The translations under genes and the position numbers were made by a program. The notes under the pieces are model-generated. The model ran no database searches and was not told the DNA's origin. It saw only the letters and a list, made by a program, of their open reading frames with translations. From Uliginosibacterium gangwonense DSM 18521 (GTDB lineage: Bacteria > Pseudomonadota > Gammaproteobacteria > Burkholderiales > Rhodocyclaceae): a DNA stretch of 56,596 nt. This document shows positions 44,285 through 52,967 of the stretch, piece by piece. Numbering within the stretch: the first letter of the stretch is position 1; the number at the start of each line of letters is the position of its first letter. The DNA is taken from contig NZ_KB892839.1 of the NCBI RefSeq assembly GCF_000373965.1, positions 121,722 through 178,317 of the forward strand, written 5' to 3'.

Positions 44285-44315
44285 GCCAAGCGCATCAGTT
44301 GCTGATGCACTTGGC
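44285..44315. terminator. Terminator hairpin between convergent ulaR and lipoprotein genes
   Basis: Fourteen-base arms (GCCAAGCGCATCAG with CTGATGCACTTGGC, one mismatch) and a 3-base loop. It can stop both strands. Confidence 0.7.
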
Positions 44316-44350
44316 GTGAGAGTCGAGGTGTGTCAATCTGCCAAGCGTGA

Positions 44351-45703
44351 TTACAGTTTGCAAGCCGCCACACGGCTGACCTTGATGTTCTGGCCACCAT
44401 CGCTGTGGGCCCAAACTACATCCCCGCTGGCTGTGCTTACAAAATCCTGAAATGTGCTGATCGGCGCGTTGGTGCTCACCGGCCCTTCGGTGATAGCTCC
44501 CGTGCTGGCGTTGGCTACGGCCAGAACAAGTTTCCCGCCTGATTTCCAGCCCAGCAACAGTTTGTTGCTACCTAATGCGGCCATATATGGGCGGAAGGGG
44601 TAGCTTGAATCCAGGCCCGTCGCACCGGCAATTGTAAGATCCGTACTGATTGCGCTGCCGCTGTTGGGCAACTTGGCAAGCTTGAGTACGAGTGCGCCGC
44701 TGCTGTTGGTCTGGATATAGTTCATCCAGAAGCCACTCCCGGTAATGGGGACCAAGCCGCCCAATGCTCGGCCCGATGCATCCGTGTCGTTCAGCCATTG
44801 CAGATCATTTTTTGCCGAGCTGCTGGTTGCCAGACGTGCCAGTTGCATGGCATTGGGATAGGCATCGCCATGGCAGGCAGCCCCCCAGGTGCCGTTGTAA
44901 CCCAGGCGTACTGACCAGCTATGGCTGCATCCCCAATCCCAGCCGCCGCTCTGTACCGCACCATCAGTGCCAACAAACTTCAGGGTGTCACCCGCGTGGA
45001 TATCTACTTCGCCTGTTACGTTGGGGCGCGCGGTCGACATGGCTCCCCGGTAATACACGCCATAGCGGCTTCCATCTGTAGCCAGCCGTGCAGTATGCCC
45101 ATACCACCAGATGAACTGGGCGCCTACGCTATCCGCATTGCCTTTCTTGGTCAGTGTGGTGCGGAAACGGCTTGCACCGGCGTTGTCGATGCCCACCAGA
45201 TCCATCTTGCCACAGACCGCATTGTCTGGCGTTGCGCTGGAATAGCAGTATTTTGACGAATAAATGTCAGGGTCATTGGAGACTATCGCCAGGACCGCGC
45301 CCTTGGCGTCAGCAAGTGCTGCATGCACCTGTAGCCCCGAAATATCCGGTAGGTAGCTTTTCAGAGTGTCGCTGGAACTCAGTGTGGCAAGCTTGATGAC
45401 TGATTTGCTGGCATCCGTCCATGCAAGCAGTGCGGTGCCATCTGATTTGGGGGCAATGACAGTTGGTGTATATTCGTCATTGACAGAAGCATCGTCGACA
45501 CTCACCGTCGTTGTGCGTATGCGATTCGCCAAAGTATCGCATGAACTGCTTGCCGCGTCGGTTGTGCTGCTTGTACCGGTACTGGCGTTTGTGCTGGTGC
45601 TACTGTCGGCGCTGCCTGTACCGGCGCTACCTCCACCACATCCGCTGGCAAGCGCCGCATAAACAAGTATGGCCAGAATACTCAGACGCGGAAAGTTTTT
45701 CAT
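44351..45703 (-). CDS. Secreted lipoprotein of unknown function
   Basis: A protein of 450 residues with a lipoprotein signal (KNFPRLSILAILVYAALASG then the lipobox Cys at 22) and a Ser/Thr/Gly-rich linker to about residue 55. The rest repeats blocks of the sort APKSDGTALLAWTDASKSV, ALADAKGAVLAIVSN and LGSNKLLLGWKSGGKLVLAVA, which suggests a beta-propeller or similar repeat fold. Several paired cysteines (SSKYCYSS, NAVCGKM, WGCSHSW, AACHGD) point to the outside of the cell. Function not recognised. ATG 45703 is chosen because it gives a short, clean signal. Between the two halves of the ula locus; a link to ascorbate is not shown. Confidence 0.75.
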   Translation of the reverse strand: MKNFPRLSILAILVYAALASGCGGGSAGTGSADSSTSTNASTGTSSTTDAASSSCDTLANRIRTTTVSVDDASVNDEYTPTVIAPKSDGTALLAWTDASKSVIKLATLSSSDTLKSYLPDISGLQVHAALADAKGAVLAIVSNDPDIYSSKYCYSSATPDNAVCGKMDLVGIDNAGASRFRTTLTKKGNADSVGAQFIWWYGHTARLATDGSRYGVYYRGAMSTARPNVTGEVDIHAGDTLKFVGTDGAVQSGGWDWGCSHSWSVRLGYNGTWGAACHGDAYPNAMQLARLATSSSAKNDLQWLNDTDASGRALGGLVPITGSGFWMNYIQTNSSGALVLKLAKLPNSGSAISTDLTIAGATGLDSSYPFRPYMAALGSNKLLLGWKSGGKLVLAVANASTGAITEGPVSTNAPISTFQDFVSTASGDVVWAHSDGGQNIKVSRVAACKL

Positions 45704-46010
45704 TTTTTGCACCAGTGAATTGTCGTGGAGTTGAAACATATTCAGTTCGGTTTGTTCCATACATATGGAATCAGGCCCCGACACCTTGTCAGGCGGATAC
45801 GAATGAATCTCAGTTGATATATTGTTACATGGTGTTTCACGTGTACGGCAGTTAAAGCCGATAAATGGCATGCGTTAAAAAACCAGGTTTTTGTCACAAA
45901 GTAGCCGCTATCCCGCTACTACATACATGCTGATGGCGAAAACCGTTTATCGGATAGTGCTTTTTGAAGCGTTTGTTACGCATTATCAAGAGAAATCATC
46001 TGGCAAAAAA
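45704..46010. other. Non-coding gap between lipoprotein and phosphatase genes
   Basis: AT-rich, presumably with the lipoprotein promoter. I see no gene or clear operator; the terminator at 46011-46038 bounds it. Confidence 0.45.
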
Positions 46011-46038
46011 AGAGGCGTCCAGCAAGTCGGATGCCCCT
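46011..46038 (-). terminator. Intrinsic terminator downstream of the HAD phosphatase gene
   Basis: Ten-base arms AGAGGCGTCC/GGATGCCCCT (one mismatch, one G-U pair) and a run of A just left of it, which is a T tract on the minus strand. Confidence 0.7.
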
Positions 46039-46152
46039 TTATGACCACGAGGTAAGAGGTTCTTGTTCATCTAGCCATGAGAGCGATCATTTCTCATATA
46101 TCCATGCTGGAATGGATGGTGTTCATCCATAAAACCATGCGAATAAAATGCT

Positions 46153-47004
46153 TCAGCGCAGCGCCAATACATAGCGTTGGAGTGCCAGGGCAATGGTGTT
46201 GCTGTCGTGATGTCCGATCACCTCATTGGCATGGGCTTGAACGGCAGGTACTGCATTGCCCATTGCAATCCCCATGCCTGCCAGCTTGAGCATACCAATG
46301 TCGTTGTGATTGTCACCAAAGGCGAGCACTTGCGAGGGGGCTATGCCTTGTACTGAAAGCCAATAGGCGAGGGTGCTTCCTTTGCTGTTGCCCTTTTGCG
46401 CCACGTCGAACCAATTACGCCCGGATTGCTCGAATTCCAGCCCTAGTTTTTGTGTGACCTCTATCGAGAATTGTTGATAGACCACGGGGTCTTGGGGAGA
46501 AACTATCATCTTCCAGACATTTTTTGCTTGGCTCACAAAGGATTCCAGGCTCTCAACGGCAGTGATCCCCTCGATAGCGGGGGTCTGCTTAGCGCCCCAA
46601 TCAAGCAGGCGCTGGATTTGGATATCCCGTTGTTCGTAGGCGATCTGGTCGTCCGCATAGATAAAGCCCCTCAGGCCATGTTTGCGCAAAAGGCTTAACA
46701 GACCCGACGCCTGCGCTGTGTCCAGTGGTTTCGCAAACAAGGTCCGGCGTTGTTTGAAATCGTAGATGTAAGTGCCATTACAGCAGATTGCCGGGGCGTC
46801 TAGCTCCAGTTGGGCGATATATGGGGCGGTGGTGATATGGTGGCGCCCGGTGATCAGCATGACCTGGAGTCCCCGCGAACGTACCTGCCTGAGTGCGGTT
46901 TGTGTTTCAGGATGGATGCCCAGTTGCGCATCAAGCAGGGTGCCGTCAAGGTCAAGAGCCACCAGGCGGAAATCTGGCAGCACTGGTTTTTGCATGGTGT
47001 TCAT
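46153..47004 (-). CDS. Cof-type HAD sugar phosphatase (YidA/YbiV-like)
   Basis: A protein of 283 residues of the HAD IIB group. Motif I is VALDLDGTLLDAQ, motif II is MLITGRH, and motifs III/IV are in KGSTLAYWL and AFGDNHNDIGMLKLAG followed by MGNAVPAVQAHANEV. These cytosolic enzymes remove phosphate from sugar phosphates and FMN-like molecules and often relieve sugar-phosphate stress beside PTS genes. It lies behind ulaA-ulaB but is separated from them by a terminator (47021-47056). ATG 47004 is likely; ATG 46995 is an alternative. Confidence 0.88.
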   Translation of the reverse strand: MNTMQKPVLPDFRLVALDLDGTLLDAQLGIHPETQTALRQVRSRGLQVMLITGRHHITTAPYIAQLELDAPAICCNGTYIYDFKQRRTLFAKPLDTAQASGLLSLLRKHGLRGFIYADDQIAYEQRDIQIQRLLDWGAKQTPAIEGITAVESLESFVSQAKNVWKMIVSPQDPVVYQQFSIEVTQKLGLEFEQSGRNWFDVAQKGNSKGSTLAYWLSVQGIAPSQVLAFGDNHNDIGMLKLAGMGIAMGNAVPAVQAHANEVIGHHDSNTIALALQRYVLALR

Positions 47005-47020
47005 AATGAGTTTCTGCAAT

Positions 47021-47056
47021 AAAAAGCCCAGGCACGCCGTATGGGTATGCCTGGGC
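47021..47056 (-). terminator. Terminator after ulaB
   Basis: Nine-pair stem GCCCAGGCA/TGCCTGGGC with five A to its left (T tract on the minus strand), 25 bases past the ulaB stop. Confidence 0.8.
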
Positions 47057-47080
47057 CATGGTATGAAGCGGAATGGACGA

Positions 47081-47362
47081 TCAGGCCAGACCGGCTGCCT
47101 TGATCTTGGTTTCGATCTCTTGCACTGAGAGCAGGTTCTTCAGGCCGATCACTTTGGTGCGTTCGGTCGCCTTGAACTGGTTCATCAGCGACTCGGAGCA
47201 GAACACCACATCAAACGACGAGGCCTGGCTCTTGGCTTCGCCTACCGACATATGATGCACATCGGCAGCGATGTTCAAGGTTTTGAATACTTGCGAGATC
47301 TTCATCTTGATGATCTGGGAAGAGCCCATGCCATTTCCGCAGGCAGCAACGACTTTTAACAT
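47081..47362 (-). CDS. ulaB: Ascorbate-specific PTS IIB component UlaB
   Basis: A protein of 93 residues of the lactose/cellobiose-ascorbate EIIB type. The phospho-Cys is Cys8 in VAACGNGMGSS, followed by the KMKISQVF helix and the DVVFCSESL strand. It takes phosphate from UlaC and phosphorylates ascorbate during transport by UlaA. ATG 47362 has AGGAG 8 bases upstream; 26 bases after ulaA. Confidence 0.94.
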   Translation of the reverse strand: MLKVVAACGNGMGSSQIIKMKISQVFKTLNIAADVHHMSVGEAKSQASSFDVVFCSESLMNQFKATERTKVIGLKNLLSVQEIETKIKAAGLA

Positions 47363-47388
47363 AGTGTGTCTCCTTGTTTAGTGCTGAA

Positions 47389-48837
47389 TCATTCCACTTC
47401 AGCATTCTTGAAATAAACGTCCTTGTTTCGAGCATATTGCACTTGCGGGATGATCAGCATTGCGATGATGGTAATCGGGATGACGATCAGGCCGAAGTGC
47501 TGCATCGCCCAGCCGATAGGTGGCCACAAGATGTCTTGGTCGAAATTGCCATGCCAGCCGCCGAACTCGGCCAGTCCGAACGCACCGGCGGCAAATGCAC
47601 CGCCCAGTACCTGGATGAGCCCTGAGGCGAAGCACATGATAGCCAGCGCCCGGAAACCCCCCATGCGATTGGCAAACACACCGATCGTGGCATTGTCGAA
47701 GAACACCGGCACAAACCCAGGGATGATCAGCACGGGGGAGTGGAACAGGATCAGCAAGCCGACTGCCAGGAACTGCCCCAAGGCACCGAATACGAAGCCA
47801 AACAGCACCGAATTGCCACCGGCAGCATCAAAACCATATGTAGCAGCGCAATCAATGGCCGGCAGGGATCCCTTGAGAATCTTGTCGGAAATCCCCTTGA
47901 AGGATTCGGTCATTTCCGCCACGAACATCCGTACACCAGCAGACAGGATGTAGAGATAGACTGCAAATTGCAGCGTGGTTTTGAATATGTACTTGATGAA
48001 CCATTCGCCAGAACCTGGGTTGTAGAACTTGTTCTTGGCCAGATATTCCGGTCCGAGCAGGAGCAGAATTGCGCCAAAGAAGATCAGCATCAGTGTGGCG
48101 GACGCTACCACGTTATCGTTGAAGATCTGCAAGGCCCCAGGAAGCTTGAGGTGTTCAACAGATTTTTCCGGATTTCCGATTTTGCGACCGAATTTGTGCG
48201 CAATCCACACCCCGAACATTTGTTGGTGACCCACGGCGAAGCCTGCATGATCGGTAAGCTCTTGAGTGGCTTCCACCGTCAGGTTGGAGAACACCGCCCA
48301 GTAAGTGCCAACGAGCATCCCGCAGGCGATGACGCCATAGATGTTGTTGGTCAAGAGCGGCACACCGATAAAGATCAGCCACAAGCCTGTGGTCGCTTGT
48401 TGCACCATGATGTGACCTGTGATGAACAGCGTGCGGATCTTGGTGGTACGGCGACAGGCAACCAGCAGAATGTTCCAGATGAAGGCCACTAGCAGCGCGA
48501 CCATGATCATCGAAGTGGTCCATCCTGCTTTCTCAAAAGCGGCATTGACTGCGTTGAAGCCAAAATACGGGTCAAGCACTGCGGCCTGCAATTGGAAGCG
48601 ATCTTTCAGACCTACCAGAATTGGGCGGAAGGCGTTCACCAAGCCACTTGAGCCAACTTGCAGAATATAGAAGCCAACGGTTGCCTTGATGAAACCGCTG
48701 AAGCATTCATGCCAGGGCTTGGAAAGTAGTGCATAGCCCACCAAACAGATCAAACCGATAAAGATGGCTGGTTCTGCAATGATGTTTGCAAACAGCCCCT
48801 TCCATGCGGGGATCACCATGCTCATTAAAAAGTCCAC
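47389..48837 (-). CDS. ulaA: Ascorbate-specific PTS IIC permease UlaA
   Basis: A permease of 482 residues with about 11 membrane helices. It aligns by eye with E. coli UlaA: LVGYALLSKP, GFYILQVGSSGLV, RTLFITGHIMVQQA, GFAVGHQQMFGVWIAHK, LKLPGALQIFNDNVVAS, GVRMFVAEMTESFKGIS, AIDCAATYGF and IPGFVPVFFDNATIGVFANR. GTG 48837 is chosen because AGGAGG lies 5 bases before it; the in-frame ATG 48825 would sit too far from that site. ulaC is in another transcription unit 9 kb away on the opposite strand. Confidence 0.95.
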   Translation of the reverse strand: MDFLMSMVIPAWKGLFANIIAEPAIFIGLICLVGYALLSKPWHECFSGFIKATVGFYILQVGSSGLVNAFRPILVGLKDRFQLQAAVLDPYFGFNAVNAAFEKAGWTTSMIMVALLVAFIWNILLVACRRTTKIRTLFITGHIMVQQATTGLWLIFIGVPLLTNNIYGVIACGMLVGTYWAVFSNLTVEATQELTDHAGFAVGHQQMFGVWIAHKFGRKIGNPEKSVEHLKLPGALQIFNDNVVASATLMLIFFGAILLLLGPEYLAKNKFYNPGSGEWFIKYIFKTTLQFAVYLYILSAGVRMFVAEMTESFKGISDKILKGSLPAIDCAATYGFDAAGGNSVLFGFVFGALGQFLAVGLLILFHSPVLIIPGFVPVFFDNATIGVFANRMGGFRALAIMCFASGLIQVLGGAFAAGAFGLAEFGGWHGNFDQDILWPPIGWAMQHFGLIVIPITIIAMLIIPQVQYARNKDVYFKNAEVE

Positions 48838-49391
48838 GTCTTCCTCCTCTTGGAACGCGTTACACCCAAACGACTACTGAATTTGTCTCCCCTGCGTGCG
48901 AAGTGTCGTGGCCGTTTGTATGGTGCCTGGGAAACAGACCCCTTGCCATCCCCTTTGCGCATTTTTGAGCAGGTTATGGACTTAGCTTAGCTCTTTTTGA
49001 ATGTTTGTGTTTGCTTTTTGTTCTATGTTTTTATCGATTTGATCGATTTGATATGTTTTTGAAAAGTTTTTTGATCGTGATCAAGTTTCACACGGAGGCT
49101 TTGATTTCCTGATTGCCTGTGATTATGGCATTGCCCGCTTGCTATTGAGAAACACGTAAAAATCTTGAGTAAAGTCAGTATATTATTGATTAATATGGTT
49201 GTTTTTGTTTTTTGTGTCTTCTTGAAAAACGCTGAAGAAGCGTCCATAAAGTGATAGGCTTTGCGTAAAGACGGCGGCACTATGCCGACATACGGAAGTC
49301 TTTTAAAACGATCAAAACAATCCATATTTTGATTGATATGCAAGACGCTGGATGGCGTTTCTTTATCCAAAAGCTACCAGAAGAGGTTGAT
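48838..49391. promoter_or_regulatory. Divergent control region between ulaA and the chemoreceptor gene
   Basis: A 550-base AT-rich region without a gene. It holds the FNR box at 49071-49084 and a tandem nine-base repeat (ATCGATTTG twice, 49033-49050). A related CAATCGAT lies near 38394 before ulaC, so it may belong to a UlaR operator. Confidence 0.5.
49071..49084. promoter_or_regulatory. Perfect FNR/ANR box upstream of ulaA
   Basis: TTGAT-CGTG-ATCAA, an exact match to TTGAT-N4-ATCAA, 234 bases before the ulaA start and 308 before the chemoreceptor start. It could serve either. Confidence 0.72.
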
Positions 49392-51017
49392 ATGAAGATC
49401 AAAGTGTACTTTGTTGTCGTTTTCTCTGGCATGTTGGCGCTCAGCGCGGTGCCTTTTCTGGTCAGTCATTTTGATGCTACCTCCCGCGAGCAGTTGACGC
49501 ACACTCTGCAAGGGCTCAAAACCTATAACGATTCCTTGGTTGCTGTAGGGGTTCAGATACGTGGCGTGCAAAATGCATTGGTCCGTGCCGTCTTGGAAAA
49601 GGCGGCGAGTGGCCCGGATCTGGATAAGCTGACTGCCGTGGTGGCACAGCGGAATGGCGATCTGGACAAAATGTTCAAAGATGCTGAAACCCAGTTCGAT
49701 CAATTGCAGCGTTTGCAAGACGCGGGAGGGAAGGCTTCGGGCAGGGAAAATTTTGAACGTTTCCTGAGTAATGCGCGGAGCTATTCGGGGGCCATTGCAA
49801 AGGTTTTGGCGGGTGGGGATTTGTCCGTCAAGGCCATCGATGAAGTCGCGCCATTCATCAATAACGGGCTGGGTGAGACGGGCAAGGAAATCAAGAACAG
49901 TAACGTTTTGATGGAGCAGGCATCGGCCTCCCTGCTCAGCAATGGTGAGCGTTACAGATTCATCTATATTGTCACCAGCTTGCTGATGGTGCTGGCCATT
50001 GCGGCTACATTTGTGCTGATCAATCGCAAGATCTTTGCCCGCTTGTTGTACTCGCTGTCTTTGCTCGAAGAGGTGAAATCCGGCAATTTGAGTGTTCAGG
50101 TTCGTGAGCGGGGCAGTGATGAGATTGCCCAATTGCTCAATGCCATTGGGCAGATGGCCGAGCAACTTGCCCTGATGGTTGGCAAGGTGCGAGACAATTC
50201 CCTGCGCGTGGTGCAAGAGACCGAGGAGCTTGAAGGTACTTCAAATGCAGTGCTCAATTCATCACGGCAGCAAGCGCACGTGGTAGAGGCTGCCGAAGAT
50301 GCGTTAATGCAATTATCTGCCAGTATTACCCGGATTTCAGAAGCCGTAGGCGAATTGCATGGCCGATCCAGGCAGAGCATGCAGATTACGCAAGATAGCA
50401 TGAGCAGTTTGCAGGAATTGGCCGGCGATGTAAAAACTGTTCAACATGCCATTGGCAATATCAATCAGTCCGTGGGTAACTTCATTGCCCAAACACGCTT
50501 GATTACCACGCTGACCCGGCAAGTGCGTGAAATAGCCGATCAAACCAACCTGCTGGCGCTCAATGCATCAATCGAAGCAGCTCGTGCTGGTGAGCAAGGG
50601 CGCGGTTTTGCTGTTGTTGCCGATGAAGTGCGGGTATTGGCTGAGCGATCAAGCGTGGCCGCCAACGAAATTGACAAAGTGACCATGGAATTGGGTACCC
50701 AGTCTGTTGCGGTTGAAGGCGCGATGTCTTCCGGGCTGACAGCTATTGAAGGAAGTCTTGCCAAGGTACAAGGGGTGAGCACTGCACTTGATCGAGCACG
50801 CGTTGCGGTTGAAATGGCCAATCAGGGGGTGGCAGAGATTGCAGATTCTGTTCGGGTACAGAAAGCCTCTACGACAGATATCTCTGGCCAGGTAGAAAAT
50901 GTTTCCAGGCTCGCCAAGGCAAGTTCTGCGGCGATGGAGGGAACTGTGGAAGCGTACGTTCGAATCAATCGTGATGCCAAGGACTTGGCTGTCGCGGTGA
51001 GGGTTTTCAAGGTGTAG
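49392..51017 (+). CDS. Methyl-accepting chemotaxis protein
   Basis: A receptor of 541 residues: membrane helix 1 (residues 3-22, [20 protein letters not shown]), a helical periplasmic sensor to about 190 (four-helix-bundle type), membrane helix 2 ([21 protein letters not shown] in part), a HAMP segment ([21 protein letters not shown]) and the signalling domain with the hairpin [20 protein letters not shown] and [18 protein letters not shown]. It steers swimming through CheA/CheW. ATG 49392 has AGAGG upstream. Position beside ulaA hints at sensing ascorbate or an anaerobic cue, but that is inference. No C-terminal CheR-docking pentapeptide is seen. Confidence 0.93.
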   Translation: MKIKVYFVVVFSGMLALSAVPFLVSHFDATSREQLTHTLQGLKTYNDSLVAVGVQIRGVQNALVRAVLEKAASGPDLDKLTAVVAQRNGDLDKMFKDAETQFDQLQRLQDAGGKASGRENFERFLSNARSYSGAIAKVLAGGDLSVKAIDEVAPFINNGLGETGKEIKNSNVLMEQASASLLSNGERYRFIYIVTSLLMVLAIAATFVLINRKIFARLLYSLSLLEEVKSGNLSVQVRERGSDEIAQLLNAIGQMAEQLALMVGKVRDNSLRVVQETEELEGTSNAVLNSSRQQAHVVEAAEDALMQLSASITRISEAVGELHGRSRQSMQITQDSMSSLQELAGDVKTVQHAIGNINQSVGNFIAQTRLITTLTRQVREIADQTNLLALNASIEAARAGEQGRGFAVVADEVRVLAERSSVAANEIDKVTMELGTQSVAVEGAMSSGLTAIEGSLAKVQGVSTALDRARVAVEMANQGVAEIADSVRVQKASTTDISGQVENVSRLAKASSAAMEGTVEAYVRINRDAKDLAVAVRVFKV

Positions 51018-51074
51018 TTACATGCGTGAATGACAGCCAGACAACAATAAAGACCGGCTGAAGGGAGGAGACAC

Positions 51075-51485
51075 ATGGTTGCAGTAATCTACAAAAAAAC
51101 GCCAAAGGGATTGGAGGAAATTGAGCGCCACAGTTTTGGCCTGCACCGAAAGATACGGAGCGTGCTCATTATGGTGGATGGGCGTACTGATCTGCTGACC
51201 TTGAAGCAACGTGCCACGGCATTGGGCGAGCCGCCTGATGTATTCGATACTTTGATTGAACAAGGCTATATCGAACCTGCAACGCAAATATTGCTTTCTG
51301 AACAGCCGCCCAGGACGCCACCACATACACCCCCCGCACCACCAACAGCGTCACATCATTCCAGCGCTCCCGCTGTAGCCAAGGCCGCAACCAAGCTAAC
51401 GGTTGTATGTCCAATGCATAAACCAAAATGCATTGGTGCGGATTGTTCTATGAGTTATGGCTGCAAGGCCATGCGCCAAATGTAA
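51075..51485 (+). CDS. Hypothetical protein with Cys-rich C-terminus
   Basis: A protein of 136 residues, 57 bases after the chemoreceptor gene with a GGAGG site, so probably co-transcribed. Residues 1-75 look like a small helical domain (SFGLHRKIRSVLIMVDGRTD; FDTLIEQGYIEPATQ), of the winged-helix or DUF type found beside chemotaxis genes. Residues 76-105 are a Pro/Thr/Ala linker. The end holds four cysteines (VVCPMHKPKCIGADCSMSYG and one more) that could bind a metal or form disulfides. I do not recognise the family. Confidence 0.7.
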   Translation: MVAVIYKKTPKGLEEIERHSFGLHRKIRSVLIMVDGRTDLLTLKQRATALGEPPDVFDTLIEQGYIEPATQILLSEQPPRTPPHTPPAPPTASHHSSAPAVAKAATKLTVVCPMHKPKCIGADCSMSYGCKAMRQM

Positions 51486-51501
51486 AGCAAGCCAGACGTG
51501 T

Positions 51502-52608
51502 TTATTGTTGTGCAGTTTTGGTTGAAGACAAAGCAGCAAAACGGCGTTTGATCCATGAATTGGTCCAGCACCACATGCTGCTTTGCCTGATGATGCGCTT
51601 GACATCTGCCCGGCTGATCTTGAGTTTTTGGTCCGGCTTGAACAGCACCGTACCATTGCCAGCCCCCGTCAGGGTTTCCGCTGCCATCAACATCGGCCAC
51701 TGGCAAAATAGGCGCAGTCTGGGCTCTAGGGCGGGGATGAGAACCGTATAGTCAAGCGCGTCTTGCAGATGGCGCCACGCTTTGCTGATTATTTTGTGCA
51801 TGACGCGTTGTCTTGCTCCTTCGTCTGCTTGAGCCGAAAAAAGTTCTGCCGGATGCATGAAACCCTCTTCGCGTAGCCATTCCATCGGAATGAAACACAC
51901 ATTCCGGACGCTATCTTCCATGGCGTCTTTGATGATATTGACCAGTTGCAAGCCGAGGCCAAATGAAACCGCCAGTTGTCGCATACGTTGGTGGCGCGCG
52001 TTATTGATAAACGGGGACTGCGCATAAAACAAGTCACAAAGCATGTTGCCCACCACCCCGGCAACAAAATAGCAGTACTGATCCAGATCTGCTTCGTCCT
52101 CAATGGTCAGCCACTGGCCCGCTTGACTTTCCTGCCGCAAGGCAAAACGTCCCATGCCATCGCACATTTCACGCACACACTGCTCGATAGGCATCTGCAC
52201 TTTCTTGGGGAGGGCAAAGTACAAATCGATCACCCATGCACAATGTGCACAAAGAAATTCCTCATCATCTTCGCTCTGCAACCAGGAAGAGGGCAGGGCG
52301 GTAACGAAAGCGGCTGCAGCGTCATGCCATGAGAATTGGGTGTGGGAGAAGATCCGGGCAAAAAGCTCCAGCAGACGCACCTTCTCCTGCGCGGGCAGAT
52401 GGGGAGAGTCCTCCACCGTATCTGCCATCCGACAGAACAGATAGGCCAACAAAATTGGTCGCCCCAAGCGAACACCCGGCAAGACACGAATGTTCAGCGC
52501 AAAGGTCCGGGAGACACGCTGCAGCATCTCCTTGGCATACGCCCATGGATGGGTGCAGGTATTGCGCGTGCTATCGATACCAAAACGGGTAAGTTCTTCT
52601 GCAATCAT
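51502..52608 (-). CDS. Squalene/phytoene synthase family protein
   Basis: A protein of 368 residues with the two Asp-rich substrate motifs of head-to-head prenyl synthases: DTVED (FCRMADTVEDSP, about residue 63) and NIIKDAMED (about residue 225). It also has the MCDGMGRF helix and the DLDQYCYFVAGVVGNML segment. It resembles farnesyl-diphosphate farnesyltransferases (squalene synthases) more than phytoene synthases by the YCxxVAGxVG pattern. No other hopanoid or carotenoid genes are in the window. ATG 52608 is chosen; no strong ribosome site. Convergent with the small Cys-rich protein gene. Confidence 0.87.
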   Translation of the reverse strand: MIAEELTRFGIDSTRNTCTHPWAYAKEMLQRVSRTFALNIRVLPGVRLGRPILLAYLFCRMADTVEDSPHLPAQEKVRLLELFARIFSHTQFSWHDAAAAFVTALPSSWLQSEDDEEFLCAHCAWVIDLYFALPKKVQMPIEQCVREMCDGMGRFALRQESQAGQWLTIEDEADLDQYCYFVAGVVGNMLCDLFYAQSPFINNARHQRMRQLAVSFGLGLQLVNIIKDAMEDSVRNVCFIPMEWLREEGFMHPAELFSAQADEGARQRVMHKIISKAWRHLQDALDYTVLIPALEPRLRLFCQWPMLMAAETLTGAGNGTVLFKPDQKLKISRADVKRIIRQSSMWCWTNSWIKRRFAALSSTKTAQQ

Positions 52609-52705
52609 GAGCAATGGATATCTGGCCAGACGATTTCAAGACAACAAGTCATGCCCCAGTATATCGCATCACAACAGTCCTCTCCCAAAACAGGGATAAG
52701 GCTGT

Positions 52706-52711
52706 TATAAT
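52706..52711 (+). promoter_or_regulatory. -10 element of the tRNA-Leu gene
   Basis: A perfect TATAAT 29 bases before the mature tRNA. The -35 is not clear. Confidence 0.6.
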
Positions 52712-52740
52712 TCAAAGGCTCTGCTGCAACTCAGCGGCAA

Positions 52741-52825
52741 GCCCAGGTGGCGAAATTGGTAGACGCACCAGATTTAGGTTCTGGCGTAGAAATACGTGGG
52801 GGTTCGAGTCCCTTCCTGGGCACCA
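52741..52825 (+). tRNA. tRNA-Leu (anticodon UAG)
   Basis: An 85-base tRNA with an encoded CCA. Acceptor stem GCCCAGG/CCTGGGC, anticodon stem CCAGA/TCTGG around loop TTTAGGT, a long variable arm and the T arm GGTTCGAGTCC. Its 3' end is the probable attachment site of the phage remnant that follows. Confidence 0.96.
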
Positions 52826-52967
52826 TAGTAGTGATTCTCGGTTTTTTCTTCTGTTGGTCAAAAAGCCTCAAATACAGGTGTAGCAAGGCTCTTAGCCGGT
52901 TTGAGGCTTCTTTGTTTCTGTTACCTTCCCCTAGTATTTATCCCATTAGTGTCCCAAAATTATCCCC

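Noticed and set aside
49077-49094. CRP-like CGTGA...TTCACA before ulaA
   Set aside because: The half-sites are 7 rather than 6 bases apart; the FNR box explains the symmetry better.
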